A DNA stretch of 64,000 bases from an uncultured Rhodospirillales bacterium (GTDB lineage: Bacteria > Pseudomonadota > Alphaproteobacteria > ATCC43930 > CGMCC-115725). A model generated the notes under the pieces. The model was not told the origin of the DNA, did not search any database, and saw only the letters and a list, made by a program, of their open reading frames with translations. A program made the translations under genes and the position numbers. The stretch is taken from NCBI GenBank assembly GCA_903828515.1, contig CAIKMD010000002.1, forward strand, positions 124,001 through 188,000, read 5' to 3'. Every line of letters begins with the position of its first letter. The first letter of the stretch is position 1. This document shows, piece by piece, positions 8,802 through 17,500 of this stretch.

Positions 8802-10145
8802 ATGGGTGTGCTGAGCGCCCGATCCTATGTCGACGATCGTCCCGCGGATGGCGTGTTCCGCGTGCACCGCGACGTCTACTCCGATCCCGAGCTTTTCGAG
8901 CTCGAGATGAAGTACATTTTCGAGCGAACCTGGAACTTCCTCACCGTCGAAACCCAGATCGCCAAGCCCAACGATTACATCACCACCTTCATCGGTCGCA
9001 CCCCGGTCGTGGTGATGCGCGACGCCAAGGGGAATATCGGCGCTTTCCTCAATTCGTGCCGCCACAAAGGCGCCACGGTCTGTCGTTTCGAGAAGGGCAA
9101 CGCCAAGTTTCATGTTTGCCTCTATCACGGCTGGGCCTATGACGCGTCGGGCAAGAACGTCAGCATCAAGCAGCGCGAAAGCGCCGATTATCCGGCGGCG
9201 TTTGATGCCGAGAATCACGACCTCATCCCGATCGCCAAACTCGCGAGCTACAAGGGCCTGATCTTCGGCAGCCTGTCGCCCGACGTGCCGCCGCTCGAGG
9301 AGCATCTCGGCGATCTCAAATTCTTCATCGACCTGCACATGGAGCAGGGAGCGCAGGGCATGGAAATCATTCCCGGCCGCGTCGCCTATACCTATCGCGG
9401 CAACTGGAAGATGCAGCTCGAGAACGGGCAGGATCCGTATCATGTCGATACGGCGCATGGCAGTTTCATGGCGATCGCCGAGCGCCGTCGCAAAGGCCAG
9501 GGCAATACAGCCGCCCAGGAGCAGGACTGGCAGAAGCGCAATAACGTCCAGATCGGCGCTTACGAGTTTCCGCACGGCCATACCTCGGTCTGGCACGACG
9601 TGGCCGAGCCCGAACGGCGCGCGGTCTATGCGTCGCTCGACGAAATCAAATCGCGCGTCGGTCCGCTCAAGGCTGAGTGGATGGTGAGGATGCGCAACGC
9701 GGTGTTCTTCCCCAATCTGCAGATCGCCGACCAGATCGTGCCGATCCTGCGGACCTTCCGGCCGATCTCGGTGGGCGTGACCGAATTGCGCAGCAATGTC
9801 ATCGGCCCGATCGGCGAGGCGCCGGAAAAGCGTGCGGCGCGGCTCCGCCAATTCGAGGATTTCGTCAATCCCGGCGGCTACGCGACGCCCGACGACATCA
9901 CTGTCTTCGCCGATTGCCAGGTCGGCTTCGGCGCGACCGGTGTCGATTTCCTGCAAGGCTATTCGCGCGGCATCGGCGCGTCGCAACAAGGCGCCAATGA
10001 GGAGGCGATCGAGGCCGGGCTCCATCCGGTGTCGAGCGTCAAAGGCCATCGCACCCAGAACACCGAGACCGGCACGCACGCGCCGTTTCGCGAATGGGTT
10101 CGCTTGATGGAAGCCGGCATGGCGGGGCGGAAGGCCTACCCATGA
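8802..10145 (+). CDS. aromatic ring-hydroxylating dioxygenase, alpha (Rieske) subunit
   Basis: 447 residues. The N-terminal Rieske [2Fe-2S] site is C86-x-H88 and C106-x2-H109. The mononuclear iron site has D211, H214 and H219 in ENGQDPYHVDTAH, with a probable third ligand in ATPDDITVF (D364 or D365), the layout seen in benzoate/toluate/anthranilate-type oxygenases. It hydroxylates an aromatic ring with O2, using electrons from a reductase. The beta subunit follows with an ATGA overlap. No reductase or ferredoxin gene is visible in the window, so electrons must come from elsewhere. The neighbouring TctC and cupin genes suggest that the substrate is a carboxylate. Confidence 0.93.
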   Translation: MGVLSARSYVDDRPADGVFRVHRDVYSDPELFELEMKYIFERTWNFLTVETQIAKPNDYITTFIGRTPVVVMRDAKGNIGAFLNSCRHKGATVCRFEKGNAKFHVCLYHGWAYDASGKNVSIKQRESADYPAAFDAENHDLIPIAKLASYKGLIFGSLSPDVPPLEEHLGDLKFFIDLHMEQGAQGMEIIPGRVAYTYRGNWKMQLENGQDPYHVDTAHGSFMAIAERRRKGQGNTAAQEQDWQKRNNVQIGAYEFPHGHTSVWHDVAEPERRAVYASLDEIKSRVGPLKAEWMVRMRNAVFFPNLQIADQIVPILRTFRPISVGVTELRSNVIGPIGEAPEKRAARLRQFEDFVNPGGYATPDDITVFADCQVGFGATGVDFLQGYSRGIGASQQGANEEAIEAGLHPVSSVKGHRTQNTETGTHAPFREWVRLMEAGMAGRKAYP

Positions 10146-10651
10146 GCTTGAACGAAGTCGAGCTGCTGGCGGCCGGCGCCGATCTGCTTGCGCGCGAAGC
10201 CGCCTATCTCGACGAGCGCCGTTGGGACGAATGGGTCGCGCTGTTCGCGCCGGATTGCGTCTATTGGGTTCCGACCTGGACCGCCGAGGGAACGCTGACG
10301 ACCAACCCGCAGACCGAATTGTCGCTGATGTATTTCGCCGGCCGTGGCGGGCTCGAGGATCGCATCGTCCGCATTCGCTCGGGCCGTTCGCCCGCGGCGC
10401 TGCCGCTGCCGCGCACCACGCACATGGTCGGCAACATCCTGCCGCTCGAAAAGCCCAATAGCGAACGCATCCGCCTGCGGTCGTCGTGGACCTGCAACGC
10501 GTTCTTTCCGCTGATGAATAGCAGCCACACCTTCTTCGGCCGGGCCGAATACGAACTGGCGCTGCGCGGCGGTGTGTGGTCGATCGCAAAGAAGAAAACG
10601 ATTCTCGAAAACGATCGCATTCCAATGCCGATCGACATCTATTGCCTTTGA
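10142..10651 (+). CDS. aromatic ring-hydroxylating dioxygenase, beta subunit
   Basis: 169 residues from ATG 10142, overlapping the alpha-subunit stop (ATGA). This is the SnoaL/NTF2-like small subunit that supports the alpha3beta3 hexamer. Typical features are the early AYLDERRWDEWVALFAPDC stretch, the central RTTHMVGN block, and the C-terminal KKTILENDRIPMPIDIYCL. An open frame extends upstream but begins inside the alpha gene and does not look like protein. It has no catalytic metal site of its own. The length and the tight coupling to the alpha gene leave little doubt about the assignment. Confidence 0.92.
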   Translation: MSLNEVELLAAGADLLAREAAYLDERRWDEWVALFAPDCVYWVPTWTAEGTLTTNPQTELSLMYFAGRGGLEDRIVRIRSGRSPAALPLPRTTHMVGNILPLEKPNSERIRLRSSWTCNAFFPLMNSSHTFFGRAEYELALRGGVWSIAKKKTILENDRIPMPIDIYCL

Positions 10652-10662
10652 GGGGAGGGACC

Positions 10663-11640
10663 ATGCGTCGCCTGATTTCGCTGCTTGTCGGTGTCCTGCT
10701 GCTTGCGGCCGGCCATTCGGCTTTTGCCGCCGACACCAATTGGCCGACCAAGCCGGTGCGCTTCATCATCGGCGTTCCCGCCGGTTCGCAGCCCGATCTG
10801 GTCGCGCGTATCGTCGCCGACAAGCTGTCGCAATCGCTGGGTCAGCAATTCATCATCGACAACGTCGCGGGCGGCGGCGGGTTGATCGCGACCAGCAAGG
10901 CCGCGCATGCGGCGCCCGACGGCTATACGTTCTATCTGGCGGGCCTGTCGGTGGTCGCCACCGATAAATGGATGTTCAAGAACCTGCCTTACGACCCGGA
11001 CCATGATTTCGTGCCCGTCGCGATGCTGTCCGATGCCAATGCCTTCGTGCTCGCCGCGCATCCGAGCGTCAAGGCGAAGAACATCCCCGACTTGATCGCC
11101 TTGGCCAAAGCCGAACCGGGCAAGCTCAGCTTCGGCTTCAGCCAGATCGGCATCGTCACCCTGATCGGTCCATGGCTCAACACGATGGCCGGCATCGACA
11201 TGGTCGGCATTCCTTATAAGGACACCGGCGCAATGCTGCAGGATACGGTCTCGGGCCGTATCCAAATGACGTTCACGACCTTCGACGCGGTCCAGCCTTA
11301 CCTCGACAACAAGTCGCTGGTTCCGCTCGGCGAGACATCGGCGGAACGCGTTCCCGGTCACGACGACGTGCAGGCCGTCGCCGAAACTTTGCCGGGCTAT
11401 CGGGTTCAGGGTTTCACCATCGTGTTCGCCCCGACCGGCACGCCGCCCGATATCGTCAAGAAGCTCAATGCAGCGATCGATCCGATCGTGAAGGACAAGG
11501 CTTATGTCGATCGCTTGTTGTCCTATGGCACGACCATTCGTGGCGGGGCGGGAACGCCGGAATCGATCGCCGCGTTCGAGAAGACCGAACGGGAAAACTG
11601 GGCGAACATCTTCACCAAGCTCAAATACGAAGCGCAATAG
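10663..11640 (+). CDS. tctC: tripartite tricarboxylate transporter substrate-binding protein (Bug/TctC family)
   Basis: 325 residues from ATG 10663, preceded by GAGGGGAGGGA. A Sec signal peptide ends around AFAADTNWPTKPV, followed by the family hallmark WPTKPVRFIIGVPAG and the loop for carboxylate binding. It acts in the periplasm and delivers its ligand to the TctA/TctB membrane pair encoded 2.1 kb downstream (13766-15740). The three transport genes are split by two cupins and an M24 protein, which suggests that the imported compound is processed by those enzymes. The ligand is unknown; Bug proteins bind many carboxylates and amides. Confidence 0.9.
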   Translation: MRRLISLLVGVLLLAAGHSAFAADTNWPTKPVRFIIGVPAGSQPDLVARIVADKLSQSLGQQFIIDNVAGGGGLIATSKAAHAAPDGYTFYLAGLSVVATDKWMFKNLPYDPDHDFVPVAMLSDANAFVLAAHPSVKAKNIPDLIALAKAEPGKLSFGFSQIGIVTLIGPWLNTMAGIDMVGIPYKDTGAMLQDTVSGRIQMTFTTFDAVQPYLDNKSLVPLGETSAERVPGHDDVQAVAETLPGYRVQGFTIVFAPTGTPPDIVKKLNAAIDPIVKDKAYVDRLLSYGTTIRGGAGTPESIAAFEKTERENWANIFTKLKYEAQ

Positions 11641-11655
11641 GCGAGGGACCGGTCC

Positions 11656-12102
11656 GTGGCGTTCGAAATCAGGCGTGTCGTCACCGCGCATGACGCGGCA
11701 GGACGTTCGACGGTCGGCAGCGACGCGGTGGTTGTCTCGACCCCGGGCCGGTTCGACGCGCGGGTCGGGCGTTATGATCCATGGTCGACCGATTCGATGC
11801 CGCCTGTGCTCGACGGTCCCGATCCGACCGCGAAGCCCGGCACGGTCACGCCGCTGCCTTATGGCTCGATCTTCCGCATTCTGGAAATTCCGCCCGACAA
11901 CGATACCGATTTCCACAAGACCGATACGATCGACTACTACATCATCCTGAAGGGCGAGCTTTACCTGCTGCTCGAGGAGCAGGAGGTGCTGTGTCGCGAG
12001 GGCGATGTGATCGTGCAGCGCTCGACCAATCACGGCTGGCACAATCGCAGTGGCAAGCCCTGCGTGTTCGCCGAAATCCTGATCGACGCGAAAGGCAAGT
12101 GA
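11656..12102 (+). CDS. cupin domain protein, first of a tandem pair
   Basis: 148 residues with a GTG start at 11656, 16 bases after tctC. A single cupin barrel follows a 70-residue N-terminal extension that is shared almost residue for residue with the next gene. The second cupin motif ends NHGWHNRSG and keeps its His. In the first cupin motif, which normally supplies HxH, this copy reads TDFHKT, so the first metal His is Asp85 while H87 remains. It may therefore bind metal weakly or differently from its twin. Possible roles include ring-cleavage dioxygenase, isomerase or ligand sensing. Confidence 0.8.
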   Translation: MAFEIRRVVTAHDAAGRSTVGSDAVVVSTPGRFDARVGRYDPWSTDSMPPVLDGPDPTAKPGTVTPLPYGSIFRILEIPPDNDTDFHKTDTIDYYIILKGELYLLLEEQEVLCREGDVIVQRSTNHGWHNRSGKPCVFAEILIDAKGK

Positions 12103-12107
12103 CGGCG

Positions 12108-12563
12108 ATGGCTTTTGAAATCCGCCGCATCGTCACCGCCCATGCCGCCAACGGCAAGTCGACCGTCGGCTCGGACAGCGTCGTGCGCTCGCAGCCCGGT
12201 TCGATGCAGCCGGCGATATCGATCGCCAATCTGTGGATCAACGAGACGTTGCCACCGGAATTGAACGGCCCCGACCCGACGGCGAAGCCGTTTCCGATGT
12301 TGCCCAGCAACGCGGGCGCGGTGTTCCGGATTTTGGAACTGCAACCCGGTACGCCGCCGCACATGCACAAGACCGCGACGATCGATTATGTCGTGGTGAC
12401 CGAGGGCGTGCTCACCATGCTGCTCGATGACGGTACGGAGTTGACCCTGAAGCCGCATGACGTGCTGGTGCAACGCGCGACGGTTCATGGCTGGGCCAAT
12501 CGCGGCGACGTGCCCTGCCGTTTCGCGACGGTGGTGATCGACGCCTCGACCACGCGTCCTTAG
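12108..12563 (+). CDS. cupin domain protein, second of a tandem pair
   Basis: 151 residues from ATG 12108 (GTG 12099, overlapping the preceding stop, is an alternative). It is a paralogue of the preceding protein with the same MAFEIRR start and the same GPDPTAKP linker. This copy keeps the full metal motif PPHMHKT (H85, H87) and a second-motif His in VHGWANRG. The pair looks like a local duplication in which one copy kept a complete metal site. Cupins of this size in aromatic-acid clusters can be gentisate-like dioxygenases or small-molecule isomerases; nothing in the sequence decides between them. Confidence 0.83.
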   Translation: MAFEIRRIVTAHAANGKSTVGSDSVVRSQPGSMQPAISIANLWINETLPPELNGPDPTAKPFPMLPSNAGAVFRILELQPGTPPHMHKTATIDYVVVTEGVLTMLLDDGTELTLKPHDVLVQRATVHGWANRGDVPCRFATVVIDASTTRP

Positions 12564-12572
12564 GAGAACGCC

Positions 12573-13769
12573 ATGCCCGATGGAATTTCCACCCGACCCG
12601 ACGCGATCTCGACAGCGGAGTTGGAGCGGCGCTGGTCCGCGACGCGAAGCGCGATCCGCGCCGCCGGTCTCGACGCCATCGTCCTGCAAAGCTCGGAAGA
12701 CTGGATGGGCGGCTATACGCGCTGGTTCACCGATACGCCGGCGACCAATGCCTATCCGCGCTCGGTGATCTTTCCGGCCGATGGGCTGATGACGACCTGC
12801 GAGGTCGGCAACTTCGGCACATCGGTCGATTCCAACGGGAACCACCCCGATCTTCGCGGCGTCGGCCGGCGTGTGGCAACACCGAGCTTCAACGGCGCGG
12901 TCAATTACACCGCGCGCTACGACGCCGAACTGATGGCCAAGGAGATCAAGGGTCACGATTTCCGCCGCGTTGGTCTGGTCGGCGCCGACGGCATGTATCA
13001 CGGCTTTGCCCAGGGCCTGAAAGATTTGGCGCCGAACGTCGAATGGTCCGATGCCACCGACCTGATCGACGATCTGAAGGCGATCAAAAGTCCGGAAGAG
13101 ATCGGCTTCATCCGCCGCGCCGCGGCGATCCAGGACGAGGTGATGACGCTGCTGCTCGATTATGTCCGTCCGGGCATGAAGGAGTTCGAGGCGGCCGCCT
13201 ATATGCAATACCAGACCACGTTGCGCGGCGGGGTGCAGGGCCTCTACATGGTGATGGCGAACCCGCCGGGCCAGCCGAGCTTCGTGAAGCCCAAGCACAT
13301 GATGACCCGCGAGATTCAAAAAGGCGACGTGGTCGGCCTGATGATCGAGTGCAACGGGCCGGCCGGGTTCTACACGCATCTCTTCCGCTTTGCCGTGATG
13401 GGCAAGGCGACGAAGGAAATCGTCGATGCCCACGCGACGGTGCTGGCGGCCGAGCAGCACGTGCTCGACCGGATGAAGCCGGGCACGTTGTGCAGGGACG
13501 TGTTCGCTGCCTACAACGAATACACGCGGGCGCACGGATTGCCGGACGACAAGCGCATTCTCTGTCACGGGCAGGGTTACGAGATGGTCGAGCGGCCGCT
13601 GATCCGTCAGGACGAATCGATGACGCTCAAGGAAAACATGAACATGGGGCTGCATGCCTCGATGCTCGTCGGCAAGAACTTCATGAGCAACACGAACAAT
13701 TTCCTGATCGGTCCGAACGGACCCGAGCGGCTGCACAAGACGCCGCAGCAACTCTTCGAAATCGCGTGA
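12573..13769 (+). CDS. M24 pita-bread family protein, creatinase-like, metal ligands replaced
   Basis: 398 residues: an N-terminal creatinase-type domain (to about 165) and a C-terminal pita-bread domain. Metal-dependent aminopeptidases of this fold have two Asp ligands 11 residues apart. Here the segment reads MIECNGPAGFYTHLFR, with neither Asp present (I258/E259 and H269). Creatinase, which hydrolyses a guanidino C-N bond without metal, has a similar GYYT segment. The catalytic His region reads CHGQGYEMVERP. A C-N hydrolase acting on a small amidino, ureido or amide compound is therefore more likely than a dipeptidase. A close paralogue lies at 57113-58312. Its stop overlaps the TctB start. 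Confidence 0.85.
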   Translation: MPDGISTRPDAISTAELERRWSATRSAIRAAGLDAIVLQSSEDWMGGYTRWFTDTPATNAYPRSVIFPADGLMTTCEVGNFGTSVDSNGNHPDLRGVGRRVATPSFNGAVNYTARYDAELMAKEIKGHDFRRVGLVGADGMYHGFAQGLKDLAPNVEWSDATDLIDDLKAIKSPEEIGFIRRAAAIQDEVMTLLLDYVRPGMKEFEAAAYMQYQTTLRGGVQGLYMVMANPPGQPSFVKPKHMMTREIQKGDVVGLMIECNGPAGFYTHLFRFAVMGKATKEIVDAHATVLAAEQHVLDRMKPGTLCRDVFAAYNEYTRAHGLPDDKRILCHGQGYEMVERPLIRQDESMTLKENMNMGLHASMLVGKNFMSNTNNFLIGPNGPERLHKTPQQLFEIA

Positions 13770-14230
13770 ATCAAACTTCGATGCGCGACCGCGGCGACAC
13801 CAAGACCATCGTCACCGGCGCGATCTTTCTCGCTTTCGGGCTGGTCGGCGCGCTCATGGCGCTGCGCTACGATCTGGGGACGCCGACCCGCGTCGGACCC
13901 GGCGGGTTTCCACTTTTGTTGAGCGCAATCCTCGGTGCGCTGGGAATCGCGAATATCGTTTTTGGCATCTCGAAACCCTATCGCGGCGGGATCGGTTCGT
14001 GGCGCGCGCGTGGAATTTATCTCATCCCGCTGAGCGTCATCTTCTTCGGTGTCACGGTCGAACGGATCGGCCTCGTTTTTGCGATCGTCGGCACGGTGAT
14101 CATCGCCTGTCTCGCCAATCCGTCGACGCGCATGATCGAGATCGCGATCATGTGTGCGGCGCTTGCGGCGTTCGGGGCCGGGTTGTTCGTTCATGGTCTC
14201 CACCTTCCTTTCTCGCTATGGCCGGGTTAA
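13766..14230 (+). CDS. tctB: tripartite tricarboxylate transporter small membrane subunit TctB
   Basis: About 154 residues from GTG 13766, which overlaps the preceding stop (GTGA); ATG 13781 is the alternative start. Four hydrophobic segments are visible (FLAFGLVGALMAL, PLLLSAILGALGIANIVF, LIPLSVIFFGVTV, IMCAALAAFGAGL), with the family feature RVGPGGFPLLL after the first. It pairs with TctA in the inner membrane. The long open frame that runs through the M24 gene in this phase is not protein before 13766. Confidence 0.87.
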   Translation: MNQTSMRDRGDTKTIVTGAIFLAFGLVGALMALRYDLGTPTRVGPGGFPLLLSAILGALGIANIVFGISKPYRGGIGSWRARGIYLIPLSVIFFGVTVERIGLVFAIVGTVIIACLANPSTRMIEIAIMCAALAAFGAGLFVHGLHLPFSLWPG

Positions 14231-14234
14231 GCCG

Positions 14235-15740
14235 ATGATGGACATTCTGCATAATCTGTCCGGCGGCTTCGGCGTGGCCCTCACGCTGGAGAACATGATC
14301 TATTGCCTGATCGGCGCTGCGCTCGGCACGCTGGTCGGTGTGTTGCCGGGCCTGTCGCCGGTCACCACTATCGCGATGCTGTTGCCGCTAACCTTCAAGA
14401 TGCCGGCCGTCGCTTCGCTCATCATGCTGACCGGCATCTATTACGGCGCGCACCACGCCGGCTCGACCACGGCCATCATGATGAACATGCCGGGCGAGCC
14501 GACCTCGGTGGTCATCTGCATCGATGGACACCCGATGGCGAAGCAAGGCCGCGCCGGCCCGGCCTTGTGCGTTTCGGCGCTTGGTTCGTTCTTCGCCGGC
14601 TGCGTCAGCGTCGCGGTGATCGCGCTGTTCTCGCCGCCTCTGGCGGTGATCGCGCAGAGCTTCGGCCCGGTCGAATATGCCTCGATGATCGTTCTCGCGC
14701 TGGTCGCGGTCTCGGTCATCACCAGCGAGGCGGCGGTTACCACGATTTCGATGGCGGTGCTCGGGCTGCTGCTCGGCACCGTCGGCACCGACATCTCGAC
14801 CGGCCTGATGCGGTTCACCCTGGGCTTCCATCAGTTCGATGAGGGATTGAATTTCGTCGCGGTGGCGGTTGGCCTCTTTGCGCTGGCGCAGATCACTTTC
14901 AATCTCGGCGCGAAGACCACGCGCGTCATCGCGACCAAGGTGACCGGGCTCATCCCCACCCGCGAGGATTTGAAAGCGGCCTGGGGACCGATCTGGCGCG
15001 GCACCGCGCTGGGCTCGGCGATCGGGATTTTCCCCGGCACCGGCCCGCTGATCGCGTCCTTCGCGTCCTACAGCATGGAGCGGCGGCTCGCCAAGGATCC
15101 GTCGCGCTTCGGCAAAGGGGCGATCGAAGGCGTCGCCGGGCCCGAGGCGTCGAACAACGCGGCGACCTTCACGCATTTCATTCCGATGCTCACGCTCGGC
15201 ATTCCGGCCGGCGCGCCGATGGCGCTGATGTTGGCCGCGCTGATGATCCAGGGCATCACCGCCGGCCCGCAATTGATGACCCAGCATGCCGATCTGTTCT
15301 GGGGCGTGATCGCCAGCATGTTCGTCGGCAATGCGATGTTGCTGGTGCTGAACCTGCCGCTGGTCGGAATTTGGATCCGGCTTCTCGCGGTCCCCTATCG
15401 CTTTCTCTATCCGGTGGTTCTGGTGTGCTGCTGCATCGGCGTCTACAGCGTCAATAATTCGGCGTTCGACGTGCTGTTCGCCGCCGTGGTGTGCCTGATC
15501 GGATTTCTCTTCGTTCAACTGGAATGCTCGCCGGCGCCGCTCATCCTCGGGCTGATCCTGGAACCGATGCTGGAAGAGAATTTCCGCCGTGCCTTGCTGA
15601 TCTCGCGCGGCGACGCGTGGGTGTTCGTGGAAAGACCGATCAGCCTCGCGATCCTGATCTCGGCGGTCGCGCTGACCGTGGTGTTCTGCGCCCCCGCGCT
15701 GCGCCGAAAGGCGACCCAGGGCGTCGACGTTCCGCTCTAA
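14235..15740 (+). CDS. tctA: tripartite tricarboxylate transporter large membrane subunit TctA
   Basis: 501 residues from ATG 14235, 4 bases after tctB. It is highly hydrophobic with about eleven or twelve membrane segments. Family motifs are GVLPGLSPVTTIAMLLPLTF near residue 40, YYGAHHAGSTTAIMMNMPGE, and GIFPGTGPLIASFASY near 260, followed by PEASNNAATFTHFIPMLTLG. It imports a carboxylate using the proton or sodium gradient, with TctC delivering the ligand. A clear hairpin terminator follows at once, marking the end of this operon. Confidence 0.93.
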   Translation: MMDILHNLSGGFGVALTLENMIYCLIGAALGTLVGVLPGLSPVTTIAMLLPLTFKMPAVASLIMLTGIYYGAHHAGSTTAIMMNMPGEPTSVVICIDGHPMAKQGRAGPALCVSALGSFFAGCVSVAVIALFSPPLAVIAQSFGPVEYASMIVLALVAVSVITSEAAVTTISMAVLGLLLGTVGTDISTGLMRFTLGFHQFDEGLNFVAVAVGLFALAQITFNLGAKTTRVIATKVTGLIPTREDLKAAWGPIWRGTALGSAIGIFPGTGPLIASFASYSMERRLAKDPSRFGKGAIEGVAGPEASNNAATFTHFIPMLTLGIPAGAPMALMLAALMIQGITAGPQLMTQHADLFWGVIASMFVGNAMLLVLNLPLVGIWIRLLAVPYRFLYPVVLVCCCIGVYSVNNSAFDVLFAAVVCLIGFLFVQLECSPAPLILGLILEPMLEENFRRALLISRGDAWVFVERPISLAILISAVALTVVFCAPALRRKATQGVDVPL

Positions 15741-15760
15741 CCGCTCACCTTCAATTCCAT

Positions 15761-15784
15761 CCCCCTCAAGGAAGGGGGCTTTTT
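15761..15784 (+). terminator. rho-independent terminator after tctA
   Basis: A 6-bp stem CCCCCT / AGGGGG with the loop CAAGGA is followed by CTTTTT. It begins 20 bases after the tctA stop, and the T-run reaches the last bases of the convergent gene at 15784. The same CCCCCTnnAGGGGG theme recurs at 23879 and 28647, so it may also belong to a repeat family. Confidence 0.75.
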
Positions 15785-16722
15785 CAGCGGAGCTTCGCGA
15801 GTTCCGCTTTTACCGCATCGAGCGTGCGCTGGTTGCGCGGATCGCGCGCCAGCCATTGGTCGATCACCGGCTGAAACGCCTTTGCCGCGGCATCGATCTC
15901 GGCTTGCGGCGGCTCGGTCATGGTGCGCTTCGGGTCGGCTCGCATCGTCGCCAGCAAGGTATCGTTATGCGCCGCGTTGTGGCTGGCATAGCGCGAGGCA
16001 AACCAGTCGCCGCTAAATTTCTGTATTGCGTCCTGAACAGGCGTGGGCAGGGCAGCGAAACGCTGCCTGGTCATGAGAATGGTCAGCGGGGCGCAGCCAA
16101 GCCGCAGGAAATAATCGTAGCTTGTGACCCGGCTGACGCCCAGATCGACCAAAGGCCCCGCATGCATGGTGGTGCCGTCGATCGTGCCGGCCTCGATCTG
16201 CTCAAGAATCTTATCGCCGGGTACGACACGCGCATCGGCGCCGAGCTGTTTGAGCATGATCTCGTCGGCCATATTGGCCGCGCGCAGCTTCATGCCTTTG
16301 AGATCGGCAAGCGTGGTGAGCTTCTTGCCCGAATGGAGTGTGAACGGCTCGGTGCAGAATGCCCCGATCACGAAGAAATTTTCATAACCGCGCAGTACGC
16401 CGGCCCCGATCGCGCGGCTGAAGGTGAGGCTCGATTCCGTGATGTTGCGAAAAATTCCCGGAATGCCGAAGACGAAATTGTCGGGAAACCGCGTGGGCGT
16501 AAAGCCCGGAATGACGAAGGCCGCATCGGCCTTGCCGCTTTCGATCAGATCGACCTGATCGGTCAGCAGGCCGCCGGCGCGGCCGTCGGTCACGATCTCG
16601 ATGTCGAGCGCGCCTTTGGCGTCGCGCATTGCCGCTTCGGCGAAGGGCTTCAAGCCGCCGACGAGGGTGGCCGATGTCGCCGGGGCATGGAACGCGAAGA
16701 TCAGCCGCGTGGCCGCTTCCAT
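15784..16722 (-). CDS. DctP-fold (TRAP-type) solute-binding protein without visible signal peptide
   Basis: 312 residues matching mature TRAP C4-dicarboxylate binding proteins: the start RLIFAFHAPATSATL resembles a processed N-terminus, and the core includes TTLADLKGMKLRAANMADE and IEAGTIDGTTMHAGPLVDLG. No export signal precedes it. The ATG at 16722 lies 4 bases after the permease stop, and upstream in this phase there is only permease sequence. No TRAP membrane genes (DctQ, DctM) are nearby; instead it is the last gene of an ATPase-permease operon. It could be an ABC-linked binding protein exported by another route, a cytoplasmic binder, or a gene whose signal was lost. Confidence 0.8.
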   Translation of the reverse strand: MEAATRLIFAFHAPATSATLVGGLKPFAEAAMRDAKGALDIEIVTDGRAGGLLTDQVDLIESGKADAAFVIPGFTPTRFPDNFVFGIPGIFRNITESSLTFSRAIGAGVLRGYENFFVIGAFCTEPFTLHSGKKLTTLADLKGMKLRAANMADEIMLKQLGADARVVPGDKILEQIEAGTIDGTTMHAGPLVDLGVSRVTSYDYFLRLGCAPLTILMTRQRFAALPTPVQDAIQKFSGDWFASRYASHNAAHNDTLLATMRADPKRTMTEPPQAEIDAAAKAFQPVIDQWLARDPRNQRTLDAVKAELAKLR

Positions 16723-16726
16723 GAAT

Positions 16727-17500
16727 CTATTTCGCCTGCCATTTGAGCAGCGATTCCTCGACCAGCGTGATGATGTAGTCGAGGGTCAGCGCGCAGGTGG
16801 TCAGCAGGATCACCCCGGCCAGCACGGTTTCGATATCGAACGTGCCTTCGGCTTCGAGAATGAGATAGCCGACCCCGGCCGACGAACCGAGATACTCGCC
16901 GATGACTGCGCCGACGAACGCCAGACCCACCGAGAGATGAAGGCTCGAGAACACCCAGCTCATCGCCGAGGGGATATAGACGCGCCGTACCAGGTCGCGC
17001 CGCCGCGCGCCGAGCATCCGCGCATTGGCGATCAGCACCGGGCTCACCTCGCGGATGCCCTGGAACACATTGAAGAACACGACGAAGAAGACGAGCGTGA
17101 CGCCGAGCGCCACCTTCGACCAGATGCCGAGACCGAACCACACGGCGAAGATCGGCGCCATGATCAGGCGCGGCATCGAATTGAGGCCCTTGATGAAGGG
17201 ATCGCAGATGCGCGCCAGAATGTCGTTGAGCGCGAGCCACAGGCCGAGCACCAGCGCGAGGCTGCAGCCGATCACGAAGGACAGCATGGTCTCGAGCAGG
17301 GTGATGCCGAGATGCCGGAATATCTTTCCGGTCGCGAACCATTGGAACAGATGCTCGGCGATCACCTTGGGCGAGCCGAGGAAGAACATCGCGATCTTCG
17401 AATGATTGATCGCGATGACCCAGGCGACCAACAAGATGCCGATCAGCGCGAGGCGACAGCTCCAGACGACAGTACGTTGAACTGCGGGGCTCATGCTCAT
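16727..17500 (-). CDS. ABC transporter permease, SsuC/TauC type
   Basis: 257 residues with about six membrane segments and the EAA loop for ATPase contact (NARMLGARRRDLVRRVYIPSAM). It is part of an inner-membrane importer for sulfonate/nitrate-like or organic anions. Its start overlaps the ATPase stop by 4 bases, and a DctP-fold binding protein follows after 4 bases. A single permease gene implies a homodimer in the membrane. Family members carry aliphatic sulfonates, taurine, nitrate, thiamine precursors or aromatic acids, so the ligand is open. Confidence 0.9.
   Translation of the reverse strand: MSMSPAVQRTVVWSCRLALIGILLVAWVIAINHSKIAMFFLGSPKVIAEHLFQWFATGKIFRHLGITLLETMLSFVIGCSLALVLGLWLALNDILARICDPFIKGLNSMPRLIMAPIFAVWFGLGIWSKVALGVTLVFFVVFFNVFQGIREVSPVLIANARMLGARRRDLVRRVYIPSAMSWVFSSLHLSVGLAFVGAVIGEYLGSSAGVGYLILEAEGTFDIETVLAGVILLTTCALTLDYIITLVEESLLKWQAK

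Noticed and set aside
15784-16722. DctP-like gene as part of a full TRAP transporter
   Set aside because: No DctQ or DctM genes are within the window near it; both neighbours are ABC components.
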